Source: Scedosporium boydii
Lineage: Eukaryota; Ascomycota; Sordariomycetes; Microascales; Microascaceae
NCBI GenBank assembly: GCA_002221725.1
Contig: NJFT01000272.1
Coordinates: 1 to 49,655 of the forward strand
Direction: 5' to 3'
Length of the DNA stretch: 49,655 bases
Position 1 is the stretch's first letter. The number at the start of each line of letters is the position of its first letter. The translations under genes were made by a program, and so were the position numbers. Shown piece after piece: positions 1-9,814 of this stretch. The notes under the pieces are model-generated. The model was not told the DNA's origin. It searched no databases and worked only from the letters and a program-made list of their open reading frames with translations.

Positions 1-35
<35 letters not shown>
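1..35. repeat. Poly-T run at window edge
   Basis: The window opens with an uninterrupted run of 35 T. It may be a homopolymer tract, or an artefact of a contig end. Nothing functional can be assigned. Confidence 0.9.
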
Positions 36-736
36 CATCCCTTCTTTTCTTCTTTTTCCTTCCTAGTATTGCCCGACGCCCACTTGTCCTATGACTTGAT
101 CTTTCACCCTCCTCAACTTAGCATGCTCTTCTGAGGATCCCGACTGTCTAATCGGCCAAGATAACAGTGCGCAGAAAGAAAATGGAGGGCCTATGGTTTA
201 GGATACCGTTGATAACTATGTCGTATTGTTCTCCTTTCTTCTCCTACGTTCCAGAAGACGAGCCTGGACAGGAAGCGGAAGGGCCCCGATCACCCTGTTC
301 CGCGCCGGTTTCTGGAACCTGGGTCGCTGGCGTGCAAGTCTTCCATGCAAACCGACGGAACCCTATCTTCACAAAATATCTTTAATCAGAATGGTGGCCA
401 ATTTTCCTACTTTTCATATTGCCAAAGCAACCAGCCGGTGGTAGCAGATGGGCCGGGGCTTGATTAGTTACGAAGAGCATTGCCCGATTCCATCCACAGC
501 ACCCCTCACAGGACGGGTATGGGATTAGTAGAGTCCTGTAAACCTCGCCTCTTGAATACTTGGAGTCGTGAATCTTTTTCTAGGTCCTTCGTAGGGTTGC
601 TCATGCAATGCTCAGTGCTGGTCATTCAATAGAACCTCTAGAACTCGTTCAAGCGAAGACATGCGCACTTTAAAGCGACACACTCATCTTAGAATAGCAC
701 GCGCCAAGCAGCTTGGAATGATTTAGAATTGGCGTC
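36..736. other. Gene-free stretch, no feature seen
   Basis: Only two short overlapping open frames (about 72 codons) with no recognisable product occur here. The 3' flank of the minus-strand kinase-like gene lies at its right end. I see no tRNA, repeat or conserved protein. Confidence 0.5.
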
Positions 737-1954
737 CTATTCGCCCTCCACGATGAACTTTCTAAGCTTTGCCATACCAGCTAGGTCACCTTCAATCGTC
801 CCAGCTACCTCCTTGTCGACCCAACCCTTGGTGTAACCGCCACCAAAATCGGTAATCCATGCATTGTCGTCCTGGTCGATAAGCACAATCTCTGCCTTGA
901 CGTCCCCCCAGATGACGTCGATCTTGTGAAGCGCGGTAATAGAAGCGTCGAGTTGATTTAGCCACCGTCCTCTGACTGAAGCGGAGGGTTCGTCCGGACG
1001 GATACGAGAAAACATGGTTTCGCCACCATGGTCTATGTAACTCAGCAACAAGCCGGCGATAGAGCCCTGTTCATTCATCACGGCACCGTAAAGGTGACAT
1101 ATGTGGAGCTCAGGGTCCAGATTGGCCGCATTAATCTTCTTGTACGCCAGAAGCTCGTTTTTCGTCTGGGCAGGGGAGTAGCACTGCTTAAAGAAGCAAG
1201 TTGTTTGACCGTTGTCGATGAGGACCTTCCTGGGGGGGTTGAAGAGTGCGTCTTCAGGTTGGTCGAAGCTCATGACGATGTTAGCTGGATCGTAAAAGTG
1301 CGTCCACGTCTCCACGTCATCGAGGAGCTCGTCGTCAAGCCAAACGCCCGACGGAAGATAACGCGGATGCTTCCCTTTGATCTGGCGTGGTCGTAATTCC
1401 TCATCCACGACGTCCAGCGCTAAGTGAACTGATTCTGGGACAAGGTAATCCCGGAGAGTAACCTTGAAGCTCCCCGGCGCTGGACTCGGTGCGAGCTCAG
1501 CGAAAAACCGATCGAATGGCTCGAGGGCCCAGTCGATAACATCGATCTCATATATGTCCCCGATTACGTCCTCGTCCGACTGGAGCGCCTCCAGATACGA
1601 CATATACTTGCTCTTCGTGATTGGAGAGTTAACAAACTGCGACGGCGAGACATGGATGTAAAATGCTTTGCCATTTCTGCGGACTTTGAAGCTTGCATTA
1701 TCATCGCGAGAACTGGTAGTATAGGATTCGAACCGGTATCTCGGGCGGTCGCTAATTTGGAGATGGTCAACTTGCAAGGGGGCGCGGAAGTGTGTCCAGT
1801 AGTCTGCAGTGAACAAAAAGAGTTGAAAAAAAAAAAAGGAGGGGATGGTAAACGTTGGCTTCATGATATCCGAAAATAGCAACTCCAAACTAATATCACA
1901 ATGAATCCTTCCAATCATCAAGTGAGCCGATCTCGTGCCCGTCCCTGTGGCCAT
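737..1954 (-). CDS. Protein-kinase-like protein with altered catalytic loop
   Basis: Fungal protein of the kinase fold; its biological role is unknown. The C-terminal third has the signature WGDVKAEIVLID followed by TDFGGGYTKGWVD. These correspond to the kinase catalytic loop (HRDxKxxN) and the DFG metal-binding motif. The catalytic Asp, the Lys and the DFG Asp are visible, but the usual loop Asn is replaced by Ile (A-E-I instead of x-x-N). The N-terminal 200 residues look like the unnamed lead domain found in many fungal kinase-like proteins. The ATG at 1954 gives about 405 residues; an open frame continues upstream with a GTG only. A Phe-rich segment near residues 37-52, coded by a pyrimidine tract ending in GCAG, looks like intron 3' sequence, so the N-terminus may be mis-modelled. 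It may be a pseudokinase or a weakly active enzyme. Confidence 0.6.
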   Translation of the reverse strand: MATGTGTRSAHLMIGRIHCDISLELLFSDIMKPTFTIPSFFFFQLFLFTADYWTHFRAPLQVDHLQISDRPRYRFESYTTSSRDDNASFKVRRNGKAFYIHVSPSQFVNSPITKSKYMSYLEALQSDEDVIGDIYEIDVIDWALEPFDRFFAELAPSPAPGSFKVTLRDYLVPESVHLALDVVDEELRPRQIKGKHPRYLPSGVWLDDELLDDVETWTHFYDPANIVMSFDQPEDALFNPPRKVLIDNGQTTCFFKQCYSPAQTKNELLAYKKINAANLDPELHICHLYGAVMNEQGSIAGLLLSYIDHGGETMFSRIRPDEPSASVRGRWLNQLDASITALHKIDVIWGDVKAEIVLIDQDDNAWITDFGGGYTKGWVDKEVAGTIEGDLAGMAKLRKFIVEGE

Positions 1955-2114
1955 GTGTGCAGACGCCACGTTGAACAAGAAAAAAAATAAAACCAAGACT
2001 CCCAACCCATGAGCCCAGCTCCAAATAAACACCAGAGGACTTAGGATCTTACAAGCACCCGTCTCTCAGACATCTAGTTCTACAAAATCCTGTCCCCCGG
2101 AAACCCGTAGCCTC

Positions 2115-4208
2115 TCACACCGTTCGCGGTTCGGCGCCAGCCTTTAGCCTCACCTTGGCCAACATACCGTCAACAGGTTTCGCCGTGATCTGCCGACTCT
2201 GTTTCCGCGTCTCAGTCAGTGAGGGAAGAAAAAAAGAATGGAAGAAAACGAGAAAGAAAAGAATAACACTTACGCTGTAAAGCTCCGTCTCGGCCACAAA
2301 CTTTCCATTCTCCCCCATGACCCTATTCCCATCCGCATCCCTTTTAATCGCCCCCGTCCCCACCTTGATAAACTCATACCTCCTCGCCACGCAAGCCAAT
2401 ATGATCTTGGACTCGATATTCGCCAGCTCCTGCCCTATACAAGCTCGCGGTCCCCTCTCAAAAGGCCTCCACGCGCTCGCCGGGATCTTTTCCCCGCCCG
2501 ATCCAGCAGCAGCAGCCGTCTTCTCGCGGCCATCACCCACAGTTAGCCCGCTATTCGTCTTCGTGCTCGTGTCCGAGTCGCCGATCCACCTCTCTGGCAT
2601 GAAGTCGTTGCACGTCGGTCCGTAGACTGCGCGGTCGCGCTGGATGAGCGTAGGGCATAGGTAGATGATCATGCCGTCGAGGCAGTATGACTTTCCGTCG
2701 TCGGGCGCAGTGACGAACAGGCCCGTTCCGGTAGGGACCAAACGCGCCGAACCGGCGGGCGGATAAAGCCTAAGGATCTCCTTGATAAACGCGGAAGTAT
2801 ACGTCATCTTGCTCATGATCTCGTCGCCCCGCTCCGTCAAAATCTTCATGACAACGGCGGGATCTGTGTTCTCCGCTCCGAGCAGCTCGTCGAGCTCGGC
2901 GCACAACGCCTCAGCCACCTTGGGCGACCGCTCCAGCTCGTAGAAGGCCCACTGGAGCATAATGCTCGTGGTATCGTGTCCGGCGAACAGGAAAGTCTTC
3001 AGGCTATCGCACGTCTGCTGCAGGATGTCGTCCGTCAACTCATCAACGCCCTCGAGCGCGAGCGACAGCACACTGCGCGTCTTGGGGACATCGCCGCGGA
3101 TCAGCTCCTCATGCTTGGCGCGGATGAGATCCTTAATCATGGGGTCAATGCGACGCGCGACCTGGATCTGCCGTAGCGCCGCCAGGGGGTGGACGAGCCA
3201 GATCGGCACGACGCTGTCCTCATGGGCCTTGAAGGACTCGACGAGCTCGATGTATAGCGTCACGAGCTCGCCGCGCTCAGAGGGTGGGCGCTGAGCGGCG
3301 AAGTCCTTGTCCATGGTGGCCATGCCGATGATATCGAAGGTGAGGTTCGTGGTGTAGTCGCTGAGTAGGGCTGTTTCGCCGGTTTGGGCGAAGCGGTCGA
3401 GGTGCTCGAGGAATGGGTGGACTTTTTCGATGATGTTGGGGAGGAGTGTGAGGAGGTGGTGCGGGGCGAAGCCGGGGTTAAATCGCTTTCTGAGCGCTTT
3501 CCATGATTCTCCCTGGTCGCGCAGGGAATGTCAGTACATGCTGAGGAGGTAGTCAAATCGTCTTTTCGGTATCCCTCTCTGTAGAGAGAGAAGAGAGGAG
3601 GGCGACTTACATTTATGGAAACAAGCGAGTGCTTTCCGATGATGGGATTAAGATATTTCATCGTTGGCGACTTGGGGGTGCCATAAGGGTAGTTCTTGGA
3701 AGCCCTGGATATCTGCTCGGCGATGTCGTGGTTGATGATGATGGCCATAGGGTAGTTGAGGGGCCAGATGTCGATAACCATTAGAGGTGGTCGTCCTAGC
3801 GATTCCGCGATTCTGGCGAGGGCAAGGTCTTATATGGCACATAAGATTAGCCTCAGTCTGGACATATATTTCCTCTTTCTTCCGTGGCTTTAAAGACCAA
3901 TCTACTTTTAAGTTGGACAACAACGCTCTTCATCCAGTACCCAGAGCGCGCAACGCGAGTTTCATGCTCCAAGGACCCCGAGAAAGATGTAACTGGGGAA
4001 AGGTAGCCTTACCAAACTGCTCGGCCTCCGGGCCTTTGGCCATCTGCTCAGCGAGCGAGACAAGATGCCCCCAGACCAAGGAGGTCTTCATCTGAGGAAA
4101 GTCCTTGAAGCGGACTCGTCTGTGATGCTTGAGCCATGACAGACCCTTGATTATAAGGATTGGTATCGCAGAAGCGGCTATCGCTACTACCGCAGTCGAG
4201 TTCAACAT
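2115..4208 (-). CDS. Cytochrome P450 monooxygenase
   Basis: Heme-thiolate monooxygenase, membrane-anchored, about 578 residues. Exons on the minus strand are 4208-4013, 3828-3611, 3512-2274 and 2198-2115; all junctions are GT-AG and in frame. The N-terminus has a hydrophobic anchor (about residues 5-22). The oxygen-binding I-helix motif AGHDTTS is at about 315-321, the K-helix EILR at about 383-386, and the heme loop FERGPRACIG has its Cys at about 496. A Gly/Ala/Thr-rich insertion precedes the heme loop. The C-terminus carries the TAKPVDGM motif common in fungal P450s of secondary metabolism. I cannot assign a CYP family or substrate. No backbone enzyme (PKS, NRPS, terpene synthase) is present in the window, so a role in detoxification or in the neighbouring catabolic genes is equally possible. 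The ATG at 4208 was chosen; only a TTG precedes it in frame. Confidence 0.9.
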
Positions 4209-5487
4209 GATGGGCAATGTGCGGGAGGGAAGGGGAGAATGGAGCTTGAGCTTCCCCAGGAAAATTCTTCGAGAGAACTAATAATGATAGGAAGGATGAG
4301 GTTTCGGAATATGTCAAAGGACTTCACGGCAGGTAAGGGAGCGGCGAACGAAAAGGGATCCTCATTCACCGAGTGCCTCCAGATAGCTCAAGGGATCCTT
4401 GTGCTGGGGACCTCCACCGTAGGCCTGCGTTTACAGGAGTTAAACAGAAGCAAGGAGTGAAAATCGGATGAAATTATTACCGTCTTGTCCGCGGTCGCGT
4501 ACTTCGCAAGGAATGTCAAGGTTGAGAAAGGAAGGAGAAAAGTTTATCGTGATGAAACTCTAAAATTCAGGGAGGCGAGAAACAAATCCTCCAATCCAAC
4601 CCCAGGCCACCTCTTCTTTTGTTCTACCTTTCTTTCCTGTCTTTTTGTTTCAGCCTTAAATCTTTCTCCATGGCGTCCGGTCGCGAACAGTTCCATATGC
4701 GTGCCAAGACGGAGGGGCCTCATATCCGGGACGCCTCCTGCAGCTCTCGAAGCGAGAAAAGGGTGGGCAGGGGTCTGTTGTGTGAAACTATGAAACGTCG
4801 GACGAATCGGACGAGGGCCCATTCACACAATGACACTATGGACTAGGGCAACGGCTGGGCGTCCGAGCTCCTGGTCCACGAAGGATTCGGGAACCGGCGG
4901 AGAATGGGGGCGGAGACCGAAATGGATCAATTGCTTCGTAGAGCCTGTGGCGCAGTGGGTGAGTTTGGAGAATATCCTCAAGCTGATTGCTGGATTGACG
5001 AGACTGATTGGTCTCGAACCCCTAAATACCGCCTCGAGACCAGGACCCTACATTAGTTTCGACTTGATATCCTCGATCTGTACCTTTGTCCTCCGCAATA
5101 GTGCCGCATTCCCGGACAAGTTAAAAAGGTTGGAGTGCATTTAACTGTCCCGTTTCTTTCAGCCGTGATCCAATCGCCAGCTAACAGCCAACGTTCCGCA
5201 ATGGGCATGGAAGGGCAAGGTTGGAATTACCAGAGCCATCCGCCATCCGCCATGTCGTGGGATCAATTAATCAATGCTGTCATGGCGCAGGAGAGCCCGG
5301 AGAATTGGAGAATAAGAATACATCACCAAAGCCAAATCCCAAACTTCGACCAGTTGCAGTTGCAGCAATCGAATGTCGTGGACTACTATACACTCCACAC
5401 TCCATTAATATTCAAGCTATTGGTGCCGTAGTTTCCTGTAGGGCTGACCAAGTCCGGCTCGCCTAGCCATAACCAGGACCAGATAGA
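4209..5487. other. Gene-free stretch between P450 and glycerate kinase
   Basis: About 1.28 kb holding the P450 promoter and the 3' flank of the glycerate kinase. Open frames reach only about 100 codons and none resembles a known protein. A tRNA A-box-like string (TGGCGCAGTGG) lies near 4948, but no tRNA can be folded around it. Confidence 0.5.
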
Positions 5488-6441
5488 CTACGTGCCCCCT
5501 TGTACTCCTGGGGAAGACCCGATCCTTTGTTCCGTCACGACTCTGTGCTCATCCATTATCAGGCGCAGATGACAAGAACGGCCATCTCTAACCACGAAAT
5601 CCTCCCTCTGTAATCGATTGAGGAACAAGTTGTAGCTGGGCATATATCCCTGTACGAATCGGATAACTGCATCATGAGACATTCCGTGTCCGCGGGATAT
5701 CCGAAGATGACGCTCTTGATCAATCCGCCAGCGATAGACGTGAGCAAGATCGTCCGTATCCAAATGTATGAAATAATGGAAGTTCGTCGGTCTCATGAAT
5801 GTATTGCAGTACTGCCGAAGATTGTCGTTGATTTGTAGCAGGTGGGAGAGCTGGTGTGTGCCGAGAGTTGACGTCGACATTCCGCCGTCGCCCAGAACAT
5901 TTGACAAGCTCTCTCGTCGCTCAGCTTCCCATCGTGACGTTAACTCATCGATGCTCAGAGGCTGGAATCCAACACACCACCCTTCGAAAATGACAATGTC
6001 GATTGGCGGTGATACACGGCGCCATTGAGCTCTGGGGACGCGGTCCCCTTCACCGTCGAATTTACCCTTGTCAAAAGCTGGGACGAATATGTCTTCGCTA
6101 CCAGCCAGAGATGCGAAGAATTCGGAGATAAGAGCCGTATCATGTGTACCGGGCTGGCCTCGAGTTCGAAGGAGTGGGTTCCCTGGATTTTCTTCCCTGA
6201 GTTTCACGAGGGAGTTATGGTCTAGGTAGAAGTCATCTAGCGAGACGTTTATGACGTTGAAGCCGAGGTGCTGCAGGGCTGTTGCGAGGGCATTAGCCCA
6301 GGTAGATTTCCCGCTTCCTTGGAGGCCGGTGAGACCGACGACAAAAGGGGGCTGTTGAATTTCGGGTTGGGCACGATATTCGTGTACTCGAGGGAGGATG
6401 TGATTGAGGACAGAGGTGATGGAAGACTCTGGTATCGTCAT
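5488..6441 (-). CDS. D-glycerate 3-kinase family (Tda10-like P-loop kinase)
   Basis: Single-exon protein of 317 residues. It belongs to the P-loop kinase family that includes plant D-glycerate 3-kinase (GLYK) and yeast Tda10 (YGR205W), which phosphorylates D-glycerate to 3-phosphoglycerate using ATP. The Walker A motif GLQGSGKS is at residues 39-46. It is followed by the family-typical VSLDDFYLDH segment and by the NPLLRTRGQPGTHD motif, which carries the family's substrate-loop residues. Length is normal (yeast Tda10 is 290 residues) and no lesion is visible. It is divergent from the transcription factor starting at 6923. Together with the tartrate/D-malate dehydrogenase at 14948 it suggests a tartrate-to-glycerate route. 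The kinase call is strong; the exact substrate is inferred from the family. Confidence 0.88.
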   Translation of the reverse strand: MTIPESSITSVLNHILPRVHEYRAQPEIQQPPFVVGLTGLQGSGKSTWANALATALQHLGFNVINVSLDDFYLDHNSLVKLREENPGNPLLRTRGQPGTHDTALISEFFASLAGSEDIFVPAFDKGKFDGEGDRVPRAQWRRVSPPIDIVIFEGWCVGFQPLSIDELTSRWEAERRESLSNVLGDGGMSTSTLGTHQLSHLLQINDNLRQYCNTFMRPTNFHYFIHLDTDDLAHVYRWRIDQERHLRISRGHGMSHDAVIRFVQGYMPSYNLFLNRLQREDFVVRDGRSCHLRLIMDEHRVVTEQRIGSSPGVQGGT

Positions 6442-6922
6442 TATGAGGGAGAGTGTGGTGACTGGTCAAGTCTCAAACGAGGAAGGTATGTTGAGGGTTA
6501 TGAAGTACGATAGCATTTCTGTGAATATTCAAACTTTGAGAATCATCATTAGATCCAGCGTAGAGACGCTAGATCGGTGATCCGGCCCGCCCCCGATTTA
6601 CGGGACTGAGCGGCATCGTCAAGGGCGGCTAAAAGAAAGCCCGACGTAAGGAGTCTAGGCTTCGTATATCGACTGCATTTACGAGTTAAATAAAGGAAAG
6701 ATTTATATATATTTTTAACAATTTATAATTATAAAAATACAATAAAAAATTTAAATATAATAAAATATTTTAAAATTATTTGTAGATATATTTTATTATA
6801 AAATAAGTAAATGAATTATTATTTAAAGTTTAGTTTTATAATAAAGCTCGATTATTAATATTTACGTCTGGTTAATACCTATTACTCCTCGTAATTACTT
6901 TACAGAACCATTCCAGGGCATC
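6442..6922. other. Divergent intergenic region with AT-rich island
   Basis: Shared upstream region of the glycerate kinase (minus) and the transcription factor (plus). The right half is an AT-rich island, described separately. A good 3' splice site (TTACTTTACAG, ending at 6904) lies just before the transcription factor ATG, with open frame after it. It could be the relic acceptor of a lost upstream exon. Confidence 0.5.
6683..6890. repeat. AT-rich, RIP-like island
   Basis: About 200 nt composed almost wholly of A and T, rich in TA dinucleotides, in a window that is otherwise around half GC. In Pezizomycotina such islands are usually relics of repeats mutated by repeat-induced point mutation (C to T). 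A nuclear copy of mitochondrial DNA is the main alternative. No open frame or terminal repeat can be recognised. Confidence 0.65.
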
Positions 6923-9316
6923 ATGTTCATTTGTCTGCGACCGACTGATCCGCACACTCTCTGTCTTAAGCCATGGACTCCCTCACAGCATTATCGGCCC
7001 CTCCCTGAGTTCCTGGCCTCCCAGTTGGCTGTCATCATGTTCGGACCAACAATTGACCAAGGAAATGGTTCCGCCTCCCGCCCGATCCCGCCCATAGAGA
7101 TCGGCTCTTTCGTTGCTCTGTCTCCCGATGATAGCGAGTTCATCGGCAGCGCGAGCGGTGCTTTCTTCGCGAATACTGTCTTCCGAGCTTTTGCCAGGGC
7201 AGCGTCGGCCACCGATGCTGACCTGGAGCGGCCCGAAGAGGGGAGAGACACCGATCAGGGTGTTCTTGACCCGGGTTCGGCTCACACCTACCTCGTTGCA
7301 CCCGAACACGGCGGAGAACAAACCCCCGACAATGGGGCACAGCAGCAAGATAGCCCAACGGCTCCAGCCCCTGGTACGCGATCTTACGGGTTGACTGCGA
7401 CTGGGCTGGGCATTGCTCCTCCGCCTGCCGTGGCCCAGAAACTCCTTATGCTCTATTTTCGAAACTGGCACCCTTTCCTCCCTTTTTTGCACGGGCCTAC
7501 TTTCATTGAGAGAGTCAACCGCTTCTATGACGAGGATATCCTCTCTGAAGACGCTCCTACTGCTCATCCGAACCGGCTAACTCGAGCCGTGGCGTTCCAG
7601 TGCATCTTCAACGTCACAGCACTGGCGTCTGGCGAGACACTGGATCCGGCCTGTCGCATTCAGTCGTCATTCGCTTTAACTTCCCTCATAGGAGTCATCT
7701 TCTCCAGCCATGACATCGCCTCTCTACAGGCTCTTTTAGCCGCAGAGCTATACCTGACAACCACTATGTCATTGAGAGCAGCGTCGACAATCCACGGAGC
7801 CCTGGTCCGAACCATGTATAACTCGGGGTTTCATCGATGCCCTTGCCGCTACATACAGCTCCAATCCACTATGTCTATGATTAGGAAACGCATCTTTTGG
7901 TGCGCCTATATTCTAGATCGGTACTTGAGCCAGGTTTTAGGGCATCCATCTTCCATCGAGGATGCACAGGTAGACGTCTGCATCCCTGGAATGGTTGAAC
8001 TGCATAGAGCTGCCGCCAAGGCTAGCGAGCCTGTAGCCACTTCCCAATCAACGTTGAATGAAGAGGTTCTTGATCACTTACCCAACGATCGAGCGGCCGC
8101 AGGTGGTAAAGATGGAGAAGTCTCCACCCAGGGACAGTCAATCAGCCGTCCAAGGGATGCCGCGGGAGGCAATGACAGTCTCTCCGTCTATAGTCCAGCG
8201 CAGCACCATACTGCCGCCGGGAAAGAGGCAGGCCAATTCGTCCTGAGCTATATGGCGACATATTCACGCTTAATGGGAGAAATCGTCAACGAATTCCACA
8301 GGTCAATTCACAGCCGAGCCATCAGCCACGAGAAGATCGAGGAATTGACCTATCGGATACATTGTTGGTGGAATAGTCTCCCCCCAACATTCCAAGACGA
8401 GACACACGACGTCCCCGCATCAACACCTTCTTCTTACGTTAAGAGCCCCTGGGTTGCGCTCTTTACTATGTTGTACAATTATCTCATCTTGCTGATCAAC
8501 CGCCCCTTCCTATCGCTACCCACAGACCGCAAAATATTTAGGTCGAGCTTGCAAACGGCCCTCAGCGCGAGTCACAATACCGTGATGAAGCTCAGGTGGT
8601 ATACGGACGACCCCTTCATGATGGCTTGGCCAGGGACTTTATCAGCCACATGGATGGCCGGCCTAGTGATCGCCTTTGCAACCCAATTAGAGCTCTACTC
8701 CTTTGCGAAGGGCAGCTCGTAAGTTTTTATCTTGTGTTTAGCCTTATTGGTCTATTTTGTGTCGCTAACCTCCAGCCCCGGCTGACCTACTTTGTACAGA
8801 GATATCGGGCACTGCCTGGCAATTCTGGAAGCCATGGCCCACCGCTGGACCAGCGCTCGCCACTGTCACGGCGCACTCAAGAAGCTTCTTGAACGGCTCA
8901 ACAACTATTTTAGTGGAGATCCGCCGGGAAGATCCACGCCTATGTTCTCATTAAGACCTGAACGGGTTCTCAGCAGGTCAAGGATGGAGGGCCCACCCTT
9001 GGATGTGAATTCCGGCATGTTCGAAGAGCGAAGCGCAAAGCGGCAAAGGCTCCAGGACGAGGCCGGGAGGCGGCCGCAATCATCTTTCCAGCGCTTTACT
9101 CCCAATGGCGGAGTTGGACCTAGCGTTAATGCATTTACCATGCAGGGTTCAATGCCTGTCATGGAGTACACCGGGCCAGACTTCGGGTTCGATGCGTCTC
9201 GACTTGGCTGGCAGGAATTCCCCAGTGACCTTCTAAATCCCGACATAGCAGGCCTTTTTAGCAATGTTGACTGGGATGTATATACTCAAGGATTCGGGCA
9301 AAATTTTGGCGCGTAG
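6923..9316 (+). CDS. Fungal-specific transcription factor, no DNA-binding domain seen
   Basis: About 770 residues, exons 6923-8718 and 8800-9316, joined in frame by a GT-AG intron. The middle region (about residues 170-400) is the fungal-specific transcription factor (xylanolytic-activator type) regulatory domain. Its landmarks are a LMLYFRNWHPFLPFLHGPTF segment and RKRIFWCAYILDRYLSQVLG around residue 321. The segment at 60-100 (SPDDSEFIGSASG) resembles the part that normally follows the zinc cluster and linker. No Zn2Cys6 motif is present in the protein or the 480 nt upstream. An AT-rich island and an orphan 3' splice site (ending at 6904) lie exactly where the DNA-binding exon would be expected, so 5' truncation is likely. 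The residues before Met39 (ATG at 7037) look non-native, and that ATG is an alternative start. It probably regulated the neighbouring transporter and dehydrogenase genes. Confidence 0.8.
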
Positions 9317-9814
9317 AAGTCTGCTTTGTCAAGTATTTCGTCCGATATTTCTTCATGATTCTGCCTGATGACATTGAGCACGAGGCTCGAAAAATAGTAA
9401 ATGGGAATTCTAAGAAATGAAAACTTGTACCTTGCTTCTACGAGACTCAACTTTGTGATTGCTCAAGGGCTCCAGCATGCCTCGCCCGATAACACAGCAT
9501 AATGCTTAAGCTGCCCCTTCGACGCTACTAGATCTACAATTAGGTGTGCTACTGAAAACTAGCGCGCCGCTGAAGAAAGTTTCCCCATGGGGATAATAGC
9601 TGTGATCTGGGGTCTGGGGTCTGGGGTGTGGGGTCTGGGGTAGAGGCGGTGACTGAGTGTCGGTTCATCTTTTAGCCACAGCAGCGATGGGCCATTTGAT
9701 CTCCTATATTTAAGGACCCGGAGTGCTGGTTCGTCGAGAGGACCTCATTCAACATGATTATCAGGGTAAATTTCAGAAATATTCCAAGGCCCTTTACTCT
9801 TCTACCAAGTCGCC
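9317..9814. other. Promoter region of the MFS transporter
   Basis: About 500 nt between the transcription factor and the transporter, both on the plus strand. It contains a striking G-run repeat at 9609-9640 (listed separately). A TATA-like string (CCTATATTTAAGG) sits near 9702-9714, about 100 nt before the ATG. No open frame of note. Confidence 0.5.
9609..9640 (+). repeat. Five GGGG runs with 3-nt loops (G-quadruplex motif)
   Basis: Five runs of four G are separated by TCT, TCT, TGT and TCT, all on the plus strand, about 175 nt upstream of the transporter ATG. This meets and exceeds the standard intramolecular quadruplex pattern (four G runs, short loops). It may act as a promoter structure, or be a simple-repeat slippage product. 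Confidence 0.8.

Noticed and set aside
1731..1741. Perfect tRNA B-box (GGTTCGAATCC) on the minus strand
   Set aside because: It lies inside the kinase-like coding frame with no A-box or cloverleaf around it; coincidence.
2115..4208. Secondary-metabolite cluster suggested by the P450
   Set aside because: No polyketide, peptide or terpene backbone gene and no tailoring partners in the window; one P450 is not enough.
4940..5035. tRNA-like element: A-box string TGGCGCAGTGG and a distant GGTCTCGAACCCC
   Set aside because: The B-box-like part is off consensus, and no acceptor, D- or T-stem can be paired; at best a decayed tRNA fragment.
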